A stretch of 64,000 nucleotides of DNA from Peterkaempfera sp044755465 (GCF_044755465.1 NZ_JBIVRB010000004.1:62001-126000), one strand, 5' to 3'; counted from the stretch's first letter, positions 15,898 through 25,303 are shown. Notes: a model not told the origin generated them from the letters alone. Translations and numbers: made by a program.

Positions 15898-16853
15898 CCC
15901 TGCTGGAAGCGCTGCTCCGCTGCATCGCCGTCCTCGTCGCGTTCCTGGTCCTCCCGCTGGTCATCGGCCAGACCGAGCACAAGGTCATGGCCCATATGCA
16001 GGGCCGGTTGGGCCCGATGTACGCGGGCGGTTTCCACGGCTGGGCGCAGCTGGTCGCCGACGGTGTGAAGTTCGCGCAGAAGGAGGACGTGGTCCCCGCC
16101 GACGCGGACCGCCGGGTCTTCCAGCTCGCCCCGGCCGTCGCCCTGCTGCCGTACCTGGTGGTGCTGATCGCCATCCCGATCGGCCCGCACGGGCTGGTCG
16201 GACAGGCTCTCGACGCCGGCCTGTTCTTCGTGCTCGCCGTGATGGGTGTCGGCGTGCTCGGGTCGCTGATGGCCGGTTGGGCCTCCGCCAACAAGTTCTC
16301 CCTCCTCGGCGGCATCCGCACCGCCGCGCAGCTGATGTCGTACGAGCTGCCGATGCTGCTCGCCGCCGCCTCCGTCGCGATGGCGGCCGGCACCCTCTCC
16401 CTCCCCGGGATCGTCAGCGCCTTCCACTGGTGGTGGGTGCCGTGGCAGATCGTCGGCGGGTTCGTCTTCTTCACGGCCGGCCTGGCCGAGTTGCAGCGGC
16501 CGCCGTTCGACATGCCGGTGGCCGACTCCGAGATCATCTTCGGCGCCTACACCGAGTACACCGGTCTGCGGTTCGCGCTCTTCCTCCTCTCCGAGTACGC
16601 GGGCATCCTCGTCCTCTGCGCGCTGACCACCGTGCTCTTCCTCGGCGGCTGGCACGGCCCGTTCTCCGACGGGCTGGGCTGGCTGTGGACGCTGCTCAAG
16701 ATCTTCGTGCTGGCCTTCCTGGTCATCTGGCTGCGCGTGACCTACCCCCGACTGCGCGAGGACCAGCTGATGCGCTTCGCCTGGACCGCCCTGATCCCGC
16801 TGTCCCTCGCCCAGCTCGCCCTCACCGGCATCGTCAAGGTGGTGATCTCCTGA
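15894..16853 (+). CDS. nuoH: NADH-quinone oxidoreductase subunit H
   Basis: This 319-residue polytopic subunit starts at ATG 15894 (ATGA overlap). It shows the NuoH signatures: HMQGRLGPMYAGGFHGWAQL after the first span, DGVKFAQKEDVVPADADRR in the first cytoplasmic loop, and FTAGLAELQRPPFDMPVADSE with FGAYTEYTGLRFALF further on. About eight hydrophobic spans are visible. NuoH lies at the heel of the membrane arm and forms the quinone channel with the B and D subunits. All conserved loop charges I would look for appear intact, suggesting a working subunit despite the incomplete cluster. Confidence 0.95.
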   Translation: MTLLEALLRCIAVLVAFLVLPLVIGQTEHKVMAHMQGRLGPMYAGGFHGWAQLVADGVKFAQKEDVVPADADRRVFQLAPAVALLPYLVVLIAIPIGPHGLVGQALDAGLFFVLAVMGVGVLGSLMAGWASANKFSLLGGIRTAAQLMSYELPMLLAAASVAMAAGTLSLPGIVSAFHWWWVPWQIVGGFVFFTAGLAELQRPPFDMPVADSEIIFGAYTEYTGLRFALFLLSEYAGILVLCALTTVLFLGGWHGPFSDGLGWLWTLLKIFVLAFLVIWLRVTYPRLREDQLMRFAWTALIPLSLAQLALTGIVKVVIS

Positions 16854-17431
16854 TGGCTCCCCTCCCCGGTCGCGGCCTGGCCAAGGGCCTGGCCGTCACC
16901 CTGCGGACGATGACCCGCCGGTCCGTCACCGCGCAGTACCCCGACGTGCAGCCCGAGCTGCCGCCCCGCAGCCGAGGTGTGATCGGCCTGCTGGAGGAGA
17001 ACTGCACGGTCTGCATGCTCTGCTCCCGCGAGTGCCCGGACTGGTGCATCTACATCGACTCCCACAAGGAGACGCTGCCTGCGGTCGACCCCAACGCCCG
17101 TGCCCGCACCCGCAACGTCCTCGACCGCTTCGCCATCGACTTCTCGCTCTGCATGTACTGCGGGATCTGCATCGAGGTCTGCCCCTTCGATGCGCTCTTC
17201 TGGTCGCCGGAGTTCGAGTACGCCGAGACGGACATCCACGAGCTCACCCATGAGCGCGACCGGCTGCGCGAGTGGATGTGGACCGTGCCGGCCCCGCCCG
17301 CCCTGGACCCCGCCGCCGAGGAGCCCAAGGAGATCGCCGCCGCCCGCAAGGCCGCCGACAAGCTGGCCGCCGCCCGGCCCGCCGAGGCGGCCGCCACCGG
17401 GGACAGCGCAGAGGAGCAGCAGGACAAGTGA
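16853..17431 (+). CDS. nuoI: NADH-quinone oxidoreductase subunit I (8Fe ferredoxin-like)
   Basis: These 192 residues start at ATG 16853, overlapping nuoH as TGATG. Two 4Fe-4S motifs are complete: CTVCMLCSRECP (Cys51, 54, 57, 61) and CMYCGICIEVCP (Cys100, 103, 106, 110), which hold clusters N6a and N6b. The N-terminal amphipathic helix (RGLAKGLAVTLRTM) is as expected. A C-terminal Ala/Glu/Lys-rich helix of about 45 residues extends beyond the core. The protein would relay electrons toward NuoB, but the upstream electron-input subunits are not in this cluster. Confidence 0.95.
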   Translation: MAPLPGRGLAKGLAVTLRTMTRRSVTAQYPDVQPELPPRSRGVIGLLEENCTVCMLCSRECPDWCIYIDSHKETLPAVDPNARARTRNVLDRFAIDFSLCMYCGICIEVCPFDALFWSPEFEYAETDIHELTHERDRLREWMWTVPAPPALDPAAEEPKEIAAARKAADKLAAARPAEAAATGDSAEEQQDK

Positions 17432-18072
17432 CCGCCTCCCCCCTTCAGCTCGCCGCCGGATCGCTCTCCTCGCAAGGGCACTCCTTCCTGTCCCCGACCG
17501 GGGTCGAGATCGTCTTCGTCCTGGTCGGCCTCGCCGTGCTCGGTGCCGCCGTGCTCTCGGTGAGCACCCGCCAGCTGGTGCACGCCGCCCTCTGGCTGGT
17601 GGTGGCCCTCGGTGGCCTGGCCGTGGAGTTCCTGCTGCTCACCGCAGAGTTCATCGCCTGGGCGCAGGTGCTCATCTACATCGGGTCGGTCGTCGTCCTG
17701 GTGTTCTTCGGCCTGATGCTCACCAAGGCCCCGATAGGCCGCTCGCCCGACGCCGACTCCGGCAACCGCCCGGTGGCCCTCGGTGTCGCCGCTGCGGCCG
17801 CCGCCACCCTGGTCACGCTGGTCGTCGACGCCTTCCGCACCACCTGGGTCGACCTCGGTGCGGGCGGCGGCAGCGCCGAGGTCACCGGGGAGAGTCTCTT
17901 CCGCCACTGGGTACTGCCGTTCGAAGCACTGTCCGTCCTCCTTCTCGCGGCCCTGGTCGGGGCCATCGTGCTGTCCCGGAACGAGCGGACCCGCAGCGCG
18001 CCGCGCCCGCCTCGGCCCCGCCCTGGCAGGGCGGCCCGCACCGCCCCCGCGAACCCCCCGCAGGAGCGCTGA
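17428..18072 (+). CDS. nuoJ: NADH-quinone oxidoreductase subunit J
   Basis: This 214-residue membrane subunit starts at GTG 17428 (GTGA overlap). It has five hydrophobic spans, including VEIVFVLVGLAVLGAAVLSV and the conserved AEFIAWAQVLIYIGSVVVLVFFGLML helix, whose pi-bulge region couples quinone chemistry to proton pumping in complex I. The C-terminus is an Arg/Pro-rich tail after the last span. It is followed by nuoK after 6 bp. Confidence 0.93.
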   Translation: MTASPLQLAAGSLSSQGHSFLSPTGVEIVFVLVGLAVLGAAVLSVSTRQLVHAALWLVVALGGLAVEFLLLTAEFIAWAQVLIYIGSVVVLVFFGLMLTKAPIGRSPDADSGNRPVALGVAAAAAATLVTLVVDAFRTTWVDLGAGGGSAEVTGESLFRHWVLPFEALSVLLLAALVGAIVLSRNERTRSAPRPPRPRPGRAARTAPANPPQER

Positions 18073-18078
18073 CCGCCG

Positions 18079-18471
18079 ATGCACCTCGCCTATCCCGCCG
18101 TCCTCGCCGCCCTGCTCTTCTGCATCGGCCTCTACGGTGTGCTCGCGCGGCGCAACGCCGTCCTGGTCCTGATGTCCGTCGAGCTGATGCTCAACGCCGT
18201 CAACCTCAACCTGGTCGCCTTCGACGTCTGGCTGCGCGACACCCTGCACGCCGGCCAGGCGCTCACCCTGTTCACCATCACCGTCGCCGCGGCGGAGATC
18301 GGCCTCGGCCTCGCCGTCGTCCTCATGGTCTTCCGCAGCCACGGCACCGCCGACGTGGACCGGCTCCGCGACCTCACCGACAGCATCGCATCCACCACTG
18401 ACAGTCCGCCCAGCCCGGACGATCCACCCTCCCAGGACCCCGACCCGGTGAAGGGCAAGGCCGCCGCATGA
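18079..18471 (+). CDS. nuoK: NADH-quinone oxidoreductase subunit K
   Basis: This 130-residue, three-span subunit starts at ATG 18079. It contains the NuoK glutamates in the membrane helices: MSVELMLNAVNLNLVAF (Glu35 equivalent) and ITVAAAEIGLGLAVVLMVFR (Glu71 equivalent). These relay protons in the membrane arm. The C-terminal 35 residues form a charged Pro/Asp tail longer than in most homologues. The stop overlaps nuoL (ATGA). Confidence 0.94.
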   Translation: MHLAYPAVLAALLFCIGLYGVLARRNAVLVLMSVELMLNAVNLNLVAFDVWLRDTLHAGQALTLFTITVAAAEIGLGLAVVLMVFRSHGTADVDRLRDLTDSIASTTDSPPSPDDPPSQDPDPVKGKAAA

Positions 18472-20603
18472 CCGTCACCCTCGCCGCGCTCGTCCCCGTG
18501 CTGCCCGCGCTCGGCGCCGCCGCCGGGCTCGCTGCGGGCCGCCGCGCCCCGGGCTTCGTACGGCCGCTCGCCGTCCTCCCCGTCGCAGCCTCCGCCGTCC
18601 TGGCCCTGCTGGTCGCCCTGGACCTGGGCAGCGGCAGCACCCTGGACGCCGCCACCCGGCTCACCCCCACCGGCGGACCGGACATCGACCTCGCACTGCA
18701 CCTGGACGGCTTCGCCACCGTCATCGCCGTGCTGGTCGGCATCGTCGCCACCTGCGTGCAGATCTACTCCACCGCCTATCTGCGCGACGACCCCCGCTAC
18801 CCCTCCTACGCCGCCCTGGTCTCCCTCTTCACCGCCGCCATGCTGCTGGTCGTCTACTCCGGCGACCTCATCGTGCTGCTGGTCGGCTGGGAGATCATGG
18901 GCATCTGCTCGTACTTCCTGATCGGCCACCACTGGGAGACGGCCGACGCCCGCTCCGCCTCCCTCAAGGCGTTCCTGGTCACCAAGCTCGGTGACGTGCC
19001 GTTCCTGTTCGGCATCTTCGCCCTGGGCGCCGACGCCGGGACGTTCCGGATCAGCGGAGTGCTGGACGCGGCCGCCCACGGCCGACTGCACCACCCCACC
19101 CTGATCGCGCTGCTGCTGCTCGCCGGAGTGGCCGGCAAGTCCGCCCAGTTCCCGCTGCACACCTGGCTCCCGGACGCCATGGCCGGCCCCACCCCGGTCT
19201 CCGCCCTGATCCACGCCGCCACCATGGTCGCGGCCGGCATCTACCTCGTCGCCCGCCTCCTCCCGGTCTTCCTGCTCTCCGGCGCCGCCCTGGTCGTCCT
19301 CGCCGTCATGGCCGCCGTCACCATGATCGGCTCCGGGCTGTGCGCGCTCGCCCAGGACGACATCAAACGCGTCCTCGCCTACTCCACCGTCGGCCAGCTC
19401 GGCTACATGGCCGGTGCCCTCGCCTCCGGCGACCGTGACGCCGCCGTCTTCCACCTGCTGGCCCACGGCTTCTTCAAGGCGCTGCTCTTCCTCGCCGCCG
19501 GTGCCGTCATCCACGCCGCACACACCAACTCGCTCACCGCCATGTCCCGGATGCCCGACCTGCGCCGACGCGTCCCCGACGCCTACTGGACGCTGGGCAT
19601 CGGCCTGGTCGCCCTGATCGGCCTGCCGCCCTTCGCCGGCTTCTTCAGCAAGGAGTCGGTGCTCACCGCCGCCGAGCACGCCGCCACCGGCGAGGCCCTC
19701 ACCCGCGGCCTCGGCCCGGCCGGCGCCGTACCCGCCGCCGCAGGCTGGATCGTGCTGGTCGCCGGACTGGCCACCGTGCTGCTCACCGCCGCCTACGCCA
19801 CCCGGCTCTGGCTGCTTGCCGGTGCCCTCCCGCGCCTGCTGGGAGGGGTGAAGCAACCCACGGACCCGGTCAAGGCCACGGCAGCCCCCGACCACACCCC
19901 CGCCGCGCCGTACGCCATGCGCTGGCCGCTCTGGGTGCTGGCCGTCCCCACCATCGGCTTCGGCATCGCCGGGCTGCGCCCCGACTGGCTGCCCTCCCTT
20001 CTCGACGGCGGCTCGCTCCGCCCCACCCTCACCACCGCGATCCTCGGCACCGGCCTCTCCGTGATCGGCGTGCTGGTCGCGTACGCCGCCTGGCGCACCG
20101 CCTCGCTGCGGGTCGCCCGTGCCCAGGCCGACGCCGCCAACGCCGTCCTGGAGCGCGTCGCCGCCGAGCACGCCGTCCGGCCGGTCGGCACCGAGTCCGC
20201 CCCGGAGGAGACCCCGGCCGACCTCGCCGCCGAACTGGCCTCCACCGGAGTGCCGCCCACCCACGAGACCATCGCGGCCGCCGTGGCAGCCGCCGCAGCG
20301 GTCAGCATCACCCCCGACCCGGCCAGCAGCCTGCTCGGCCCGCTGCTCACCCCCGCCACCCGGGGCTTCGGCGTCGACCGCGCCTACACGGTGCTGTTCG
20401 TCCGCCCGTTCACCGCCGGCGCCCGGCTGGTCCGCTTCCTGGACCGCGAGGTCGTCGAGGGCTATGTCAACGGCACCGGTCTCGGCGCCCGGCTGCTCGG
20501 CGCCGCCGTCCGCCGCGCCCAGACCGGCAACGCCCAGACCTACCTCAGCGCCCTGCTCGCCGGCGCCGTGATCATCGCCGTCGCGGTGGCGGTGGGCACA
20601 TGA
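18468..20603 (+). CDS. nuoL: NADH-quinone oxidoreductase subunit L
   Basis: This 711-residue antiporter-like subunit starts at ATG 18468. It shows the NuoL/MrpA landmarks VGWEIMGICSYFLIGHHW, GKSAQFPLHTWLPDAMAGPTPVSALIHAATMV, AQDDIKRVLAYSTVGQLGYM and LIGLPPFAGFFSKE. Lysines and the Glu of the proton channel appear present. Between the last two core helices is an Ala/Glu/Pro-rich insertion of about 80 residues (near residues 545-630), where the lateral helix region lies in other NuoL proteins. It is the distal proton pump of the membrane arm and is separated from nuoM by 61 bp. Confidence 0.95.
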   Translation: MTVTLAALVPVLPALGAAAGLAAGRRAPGFVRPLAVLPVAASAVLALLVALDLGSGSTLDAATRLTPTGGPDIDLALHLDGFATVIAVLVGIVATCVQIYSTAYLRDDPRYPSYAALVSLFTAAMLLVVYSGDLIVLLVGWEIMGICSYFLIGHHWETADARSASLKAFLVTKLGDVPFLFGIFALGADAGTFRISGVLDAAAHGRLHHPTLIALLLLAGVAGKSAQFPLHTWLPDAMAGPTPVSALIHAATMVAAGIYLVARLLPVFLLSGAALVVLAVMAAVTMIGSGLCALAQDDIKRVLAYSTVGQLGYMAGALASGDRDAAVFHLLAHGFFKALLFLAAGAVIHAAHTNSLTAMSRMPDLRRRVPDAYWTLGIGLVALIGLPPFAGFFSKESVLTAAEHAATGEALTRGLGPAGAVPAAAGWIVLVAGLATVLLTAAYATRLWLLAGALPRLLGGVKQPTDPVKATAAPDHTPAAPYAMRWPLWVLAVPTIGFGIAGLRPDWLPSLLDGGSLRPTLTTAILGTGLSVIGVLVAYAAWRTASLRVARAQADAANAVLERVAAEHAVRPVGTESAPEETPADLAAELASTGVPPTHETIAAAVAAAAAVSITPDPASSLLGPLLTPATRGFGVDRAYTVLFVRPFTAGARLVRFLDREVVEGYVNGTGLGARLLGAAVRRAQTGNAQTYLSALLAGAVIIAVAVAVGT

Positions 20604-20664
20604 CCGGCCGCGCCGCCCGCACCGAGCCCGCAGCAGCACCAGTCACCGTCACGGAGACCGCCCG

Positions 20665-22251
20665 ATGAACGCAGTCCTCATCGCCCTCCTCCTGCTGCCG
20701 CTGCTCGGCGCCGCCGCCACCCTGGCCCCGCGCGCCTTCGGCGCCGACCCGGCGACCCAGGGCCGCCGGGCCCTGCGGTTCGGCACCGCCGTCACCGGTC
20801 TGGTGCTGGTACTCGCCGTCGTCCTCGCGGCCGGCTTCGACCACGGCGACTCCGGCCGGATGCAGGCCGTCACCGACGCCTCCTGGATTCCCGCCCTGGA
20901 TGTGCGGTTCCACCTCGGCGTCGACGGCATCTCCCTGCCGCTGCTCGTCCTCACCGCACTGCTCACCTTCCTGTGCGCGCTCTACTCCACCCGCCGCCTC
21001 CCCGACGGCCCCGGCACCCCCTCGCCGCTCGCCTTCACCGGCCTGCTGCTGCTGCTCGAAGTCGGCATGCTCAGCACCTTCGCCGTGCTCGACCTGCTGC
21101 TCTTCTTCCTCGCCTTCGAGATCGTGCTGATCCCGATGTACTTCCTCATCGCCCGCTGGGGCGGCGAGGGACGCGGCCCCGCCGCCAACCGCTTCATCCT
21201 CTACACGCTGCTCGGCTCGGCCGTGATGCTGCTCGGCCTGCTGCTGCTCGGCAGCAAGGCGGGCACCTTCGACATGACCGCCCTGGCCGCCCGGCACGGT
21301 GCCGGCCTCTCCCACACCACCCAGGTCCTCGCCGTCCTCGCCATCGGCCTGGGCCTCGCGGTCAAGGCCCCCATGTGGCCGCTGCACAGCTGGCTGCCGG
21401 ACGCCCACACCGCCGCGCCGACCGTCGGCTCCGTACTGCTCGCCGGGGTACTGCTCAAGATGGGCACCTACGGCTTCGTCCGCGTGCTGCTGCCCGCCGC
21501 CCCCGACGGCGCCGCCACCCTCGCCCCCTACCTCGGGGCACTCGCCGCCGTCGGCATCCTCTACGGCTCCCTCGCCTGCCTCGCCCTGGCCCGCCCGGGT
21601 GCCAAGGGCGACCTCAAGCGACTGATCGCGTACTCCTCCGTCGGCCACATGGGCTTCGTCCTGCTCGGCATCGCCACCCTCACCCCCACCGGCATCAACG
21701 GTGCACTCTTCGCCAACATCGGCCACGGCCTGATCACCGGCCTGCTGTTCTTCCTGGTCGGCGCCGTCAAGGACCGCTACGGCACCGCCGACCTCGACCG
21801 CCTGGCCGGTACCGGCACCGCCACCGGCGCGGCCCTCTACGGCCGCGCGCCCCGGCTCGGCGGACTCCTCGCCTTCGCCGCCGTCGCCAGCCTCGGCCTG
21901 CCCGGCCTGGCCGGCTTCTGGGGGGAACTGCTCGCCATGTTCGGCTCCTTCCATCCTGCGGCGGGCCTCTCCCGCCCCGCCTACCTGGTCTTCATGGCCG
22001 TGGCCGGCCTCGGCACCCTCCTCACCGCCGGCTATCTGCTCACCGTCGTACGCCGCGTCTGTATGGGCGACCCGGCCACGGCCCCCCGCACCGCCCCCGG
22101 GGCGGCACAGCCGGCCCTGGCCGACGTACAGCCGTACGAGGCGGCCGCCTGGACCCCGCTCGCCGCCCTCACCGTGCTCGCCGGGCTGTGGCCCGCCGTC
22201 CTCCTCGGCCTCTCCGACCCGGCGGTCAAGAGCCTCCTCGGAGGTGGCTGA
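20665..22251 (+). CDS. nuoM: NADH-quinone oxidoreductase subunit M
   Basis: This 528-residue antiporter-like subunit starts at ATG 20665, with GGAG 8 nt upstream. Signatures are FHLGVDGISLPLLVLTALLTF, FFLAFEIVLIPMYFLIARWG (Glu144 equivalent), VKAPMWPLHSWLPDAHTAAP (channel lysine) and KRLIAYSSVGHMGFVLLG. About fourteen spans are evident. It pumps protons in the middle of the membrane arm. The 61-bp gap upstream and the fresh ribosome-binding site suggest somewhat independent translation from nuoL. Confidence 0.95.
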   Translation: MNAVLIALLLLPLLGAAATLAPRAFGADPATQGRRALRFGTAVTGLVLVLAVVLAAGFDHGDSGRMQAVTDASWIPALDVRFHLGVDGISLPLLVLTALLTFLCALYSTRRLPDGPGTPSPLAFTGLLLLLEVGMLSTFAVLDLLLFFLAFEIVLIPMYFLIARWGGEGRGPAANRFILYTLLGSAVMLLGLLLLGSKAGTFDMTALAARHGAGLSHTTQVLAVLAIGLGLAVKAPMWPLHSWLPDAHTAAPTVGSVLLAGVLLKMGTYGFVRVLLPAAPDGAATLAPYLGALAAVGILYGSLACLALARPGAKGDLKRLIAYSSVGHMGFVLLGIATLTPTGINGALFANIGHGLITGLLFFLVGAVKDRYGTADLDRLAGTGTATGAALYGRAPRLGGLLAFAAVASLGLPGLAGFWGELLAMFGSFHPAAGLSRPAYLVFMAVAGLGTLLTAGYLLTVVRRVCMGDPATAPRTAPGAAQPALADVQPYEAAAWTPLAALTVLAGLWPAVLLGLSDPAVKSLLGGG

Positions 22252-22254
22252 CCC

Positions 22255-23859
22255 GTGCCGCTCACCAGCCCCCTCGCCCCTCCCACCCCCGGGCAGCCCG
22301 CCATGACCGCGACCCAGCACCTCACCGACCTGGCCGTGTCCCACCCCGGCGCACTCATCCAGTCCGTGGACTGGGTCGCCGTCGCCCCGCCGCTCATCGC
22401 CGCCGTCGCCGCCCTCGGCATCCTGGTCGCCGACCTCTTCCTGCCCGCCCGGCGCAAGCAGCTGCTCGGCTGGGCGACCATCGCCGCCCTCGCCCTCGCC
22501 CTGCTCGCCCTCATCCCCCTGCGCCACGGCGACCGCGCCACCTTCTGCTTGAAAACCGTAGCGGCCACCACTGACAACGCCGGCTGCTCGTATGTCGCGG
22601 ACCACTTCGCCCTGGTCTTCCAGCTGATCGCCCTCGGCGGCGCCCTGCTCACCGCCCTGCTGTCGCTGCACACCGTGGAGGAGCACCGGCTGCCTGGCGG
22701 CGAGTACTGGTTCCTGCTGCTCAGCAGCGCCACCGGCGCCGCCCTGCTGCCCGCCGCCCGCGACCTCGCCACCCTGATCATCGCGCTCGAGGTCGTCTCG
22801 CTCCCCGCCTTCGCGCTGGTCGGCCTGCGCCGCGACCGGCTCGGCGGCGAGGCCGCGCTGAAGTTCTTCCTCTCCTCGGTCACCGCCACCGCCGTGATGC
22901 TGCTCGGCGTCAGCTTCGTGTACGCGGCGGGCGGCAGCATCCACCTGACCGCCCTCGCCGACGGACTGGAGCACGCACCCGCCCAGCTGCGGCACCTCGC
23001 CCAGGCCGGCGCCGCGCTCACCCTGGTCGGCTTCGCCTTCAAGGTCGCCGCCGTCCCCTTCCACTTCTGGCTGCCGGACACCTACACCGGCGCCCCGGTG
23101 CCCGTCGCCGCGTACCTCTCGGTGGTCTCCAAGGCCGCCGGGCTCGCGGGCATCGCACTGGTCACCGAGATCGCCTTCCGCCCGTACGGCCACACCTGGG
23201 GCATCCTGCTCGCCGTACTGGCCGCCGCCACCATGACCGCGGGCAATGTCGCGGCGCTGCGGCAGCGGCCCGACACGCCGCGCAGCGCGGTACGGCTGCT
23301 CGCCTGGTCGTCCATCGGCCAGGCCGGCTATCTGCTGGTGCCGCTGGCCGCCGCCGGACAGCGGCACGGCGGCGGCAACGCGCTGGGCGCCACCGCCGCC
23401 TACGCCCTGGTGTACGCGGTGGTGAACCTCGGCGCCTTCGCGGTCGTCGCCGTGGTCGGCCGCAGTGCGGCGGACAACCGGCTGGACGACTACCGCGGCC
23501 TGTTCTCCCGCCGCCCCGCCGCCGCGCTGGCCCTCGCCTTCGCGCTGCTCTGCCTGGCCGGGCTGCCGCCCGGGGTGATCGGCGTCTTCGCCAAGGTCGT
23601 CGTCTTCCGCGCCGCCGTGGACGCGGGCCTGGGCTGGCTGGCCGTGGTGATGGCGGTCAATGTCGTCGTGGCGCTGTACTACTACCTGACCTGGACGGCG
23701 AAGCTGTTCGCCGCCGCCCCCGAAGACGCCCGGTCCGTCCCGCCGCAGCGGACCCCCGCCCCGCTGGCCGCCGCCGTCGGCCTCACGGCGGTGGGCGCGG
23801 TCGCCCTGTCGCTGGCCCCCCAGCTGGTGCTCCGGGTCTTGGACAGCTCCCTCTTCTGA
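22255..23859 (+). CDS. nuoN: NADH-quinone oxidoreductase subunit N
   Basis: These 534 residues start at GTG 22255, with GGAGG 11 nt upstream; ATG 22303 is an alternative that gives a more typical N-terminus. The NuoN features are LIIALEVVSLPAFALVGLRR (channel Glu), LVGFAFKVAAVPFHFWLPDTY (channel Lys) and RLLAWSSIGQAGYLLVPLA, with about fourteen spans. It is the last gene of the cluster. A C-terminal LAPQLVLRVLDSS helix ends just before a GC-rich hairpin that probably terminates the operon. Confidence 0.95.
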   Translation: MPLTSPLAPPTPGQPAMTATQHLTDLAVSHPGALIQSVDWVAVAPPLIAAVAALGILVADLFLPARRKQLLGWATIAALALALLALIPLRHGDRATFCLKTVAATTDNAGCSYVADHFALVFQLIALGGALLTALLSLHTVEEHRLPGGEYWFLLLSSATGAALLPAARDLATLIIALEVVSLPAFALVGLRRDRLGGEAALKFFLSSVTATAVMLLGVSFVYAAGGSIHLTALADGLEHAPAQLRHLAQAGAALTLVGFAFKVAAVPFHFWLPDTYTGAPVPVAAYLSVVSKAAGLAGIALVTEIAFRPYGHTWGILLAVLAAATMTAGNVAALRQRPDTPRSAVRLLAWSSIGQAGYLLVPLAAAGQRHGGGNALGATAAYALVYAVVNLGAFAVVAVVGRSAADNRLDDYRGLFSRRPAAALALAFALLCLAGLPPGVIGVFAKVVVFRAAVDAGLGWLAVVMAVNVVVALYYYLTWTAKLFAAAPEDARSVPPQRTPAPLAAAVGLTAVGAVALSLAPQLVLRVLDSSLF

Positions 23860-23876
23860 GTACGCTCCGGAGCGCG

Positions 23877-23906
23877 TCGGCGGGCACCGGCGCGCGTGCC
23901 GCCGAG
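23877..23906 (+). terminator. putative nuo operon terminator hairpin
   Basis: A GC-rich imperfect inverted repeat (TCGGCGGGCAC against GTGCCGCCGA) lies 17 bp after the nuoN stop. There is no T-run, as is common in actinomycetes. Confidence 0.4.
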
Positions 23907-24021
23907 CGCGCCGTGCGGTTGCGCAACGCCGTCACCCGGGGGACAAGGGAACCAGGACCGCTCGTCCCGCCGTTGATCGGATGAGAGGGCTTCCCCGTCG
24001 CACGCTTTGGAGGGCCGGCCG

Positions 24022-24885
24022 TTGCACCGCCAGCACAACGGGCTGAGGACCGCCGTACTGCTCGGCGGCCTGTCCGCGCTGATCATCGTGATCGGCGGCT
24101 TCTTCGGCCGCACCGGCCTGCTGGTCGCGGTCGTCGTCGCCCTGGGCACCAACGCCTACGCGTACTGGAACAGCGACAAGATGGCGCTGCGGGCCATGCG
24201 CGCCCGGCCGGTCAGCGAGATCGAGGCCCCCGGGCTGTACCGCATCGTCCGGGAGCTCTCCACGGCCGCCCGCCAGCCCATGCCCCGCCTGTACATCTCG
24301 CCCACCGCCGCCCCCAATGCCTTCGCCACCGGCCGCAACCCGCGCAACGCCGCCGTCTGCTGCACCGAGGGCATCCTCGGCATCCTGGACGAGCGCGAGC
24401 TGCGCGGCGTGCTCGGCCACGAGCTGAGCCACGTCTACAACCGCGACATCCTGATCTCCTCGGTGGCTGGCGCGCTCGCCTCGGTGGTGATGTTCCTGGT
24501 GAACTTCGCCTGGCTGATCCCCATCGGCCGCAGCGACGACGACGAGGGCCCCGGCCTGGCCGGGATGCTGCTGATCATGATCCTCGGCCCGGTCGCCGCC
24601 TCCCTGATCCAGCTGGCCGTCAGCCGCTCCCGCGAGTACCAGGCCGACGCCGACGGCGCCCGGATCACCGGCGACCCGCTCGCCCTGGCCAGCGCCCTGC
24701 GCAAGCTGGACGCCGGCACCAAGCAGCTCCCGCTGCCGCCCGAGCCGCAGCTCCAGACCGCCAGTCACATGATGATCGCCAGCCCCTTCCGCCCCGGCGA
24801 GGTGGGCACCAGACTCTTCTCCACCCACCCACCGATGGCGGAGCGCGTCGCCAGGCTCGAGCGCATGGGAGGCTACGGGTCATGA
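24022..24885 (+). CDS. htpX: M48 family membrane zinc metalloprotease HtpX
   Basis: These 287 residues start at TTG 24022, chosen because GGAGG lies 8 nt upstream; another TTG at 24007 overlaps that site. Two N-terminal spans (TAVLLGGLSALIIVIGGFFG, TGLLVAVVVALGTNAY) precede the zinc motif GVLGHELSHVYNRD (His133, Glu134, His137). The third ligand is in SRSREYQADADGAR. HtpX degrades damaged membrane proteins with its active site facing the cytoplasm. The stop overlaps the next gene by ATGA, so the two are probably one operon. Confidence 0.92.
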   Translation: MHRQHNGLRTAVLLGGLSALIIVIGGFFGRTGLLVAVVVALGTNAYAYWNSDKMALRAMRARPVSEIEAPGLYRIVRELSTAARQPMPRLYISPTAAPNAFATGRNPRNAAVCCTEGILGILDERELRGVLGHELSHVYNRDILISSVAGALASVVMFLVNFAWLIPIGRSDDDEGPGLAGMLLIMILGPVAASLIQLAVSRSREYQADADGARITGDPLALASALRKLDAGTKQLPLPPEPQLQTASHMMIASPFRPGEVGTRLFSTHPPMAERVARLERMGGYGS

Positions 24886-25274
24886 AAACGCTGCTGAACC
24901 TGATATGGCTGGTGCTCTGCGGCTTCTGGATGGCGATCGGCTATGTGCTGGCCGGCATCATCTGCTGCGTCCTCATCATCACGATCCCGTTCGGCATCGC
25001 CTCGTTCCGGATCGCCGGCTACGCCCTGTGGCCCTTCGGCCGCACCACCGTCGAGCGCCGTGACGCGGGCGCGGGCTCCCTGATCGGCAACATCATCTGG
25101 ATCGTCTTCGCCGGCTGGTGGCTCGCCCTCGCCCACATCACCACCGGCATCGCCCTCTGCTTCACCATCATCGGCATCCCGCTGGGCATCGCCAACTTCA
25201 AGCTCATCCCCATCTCGCTGCTCCCCCTGGGCCGCGAGATCGTCCCCACCGACCGCCCCTTCGCCACCCGCTGA
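24882..25274 (+). CDS. YccF domain membrane protein
   Basis: This 130-residue protein starts at ATG 24882, overlapping htpX. It consists of two homologous halves, each with a hydrophobic hairpin followed by the motif IxIPFGIASFRIAGYALWPFG or IIGIPLGIANFKLIPISLLPLG, the hallmark of the YccF domain. About four membrane segments are predicted. Its function is unknown; coupling to htpX hints at a membrane quality-control link, which is inference. Confidence 0.85.
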   Translation: MKTLLNLIWLVLCGFWMAIGYVLAGIICCVLIITIPFGIASFRIAGYALWPFGRTTVERRDAGAGSLIGNIIWIVFAGWWLALAHITTGIALCFTIIGIPLGIANFKLIPISLLPLGREIVPTDRPFATR

Positions 25275-25303
25275 GCGTGAGGCGGTCCGCCCTGAGCACA
25301 CCG

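Noticed and set aside
20572..23367. 931-codon antisense frame over nuoM-nuoN
   Set aside because: Gly/Glu/Gln-rich translation of the complement of two clear nuo genes.
24007..24021. TTG 24007 as htpX start
   Set aside because: It overlaps the GGAGG that is well spaced for TTG 24022.
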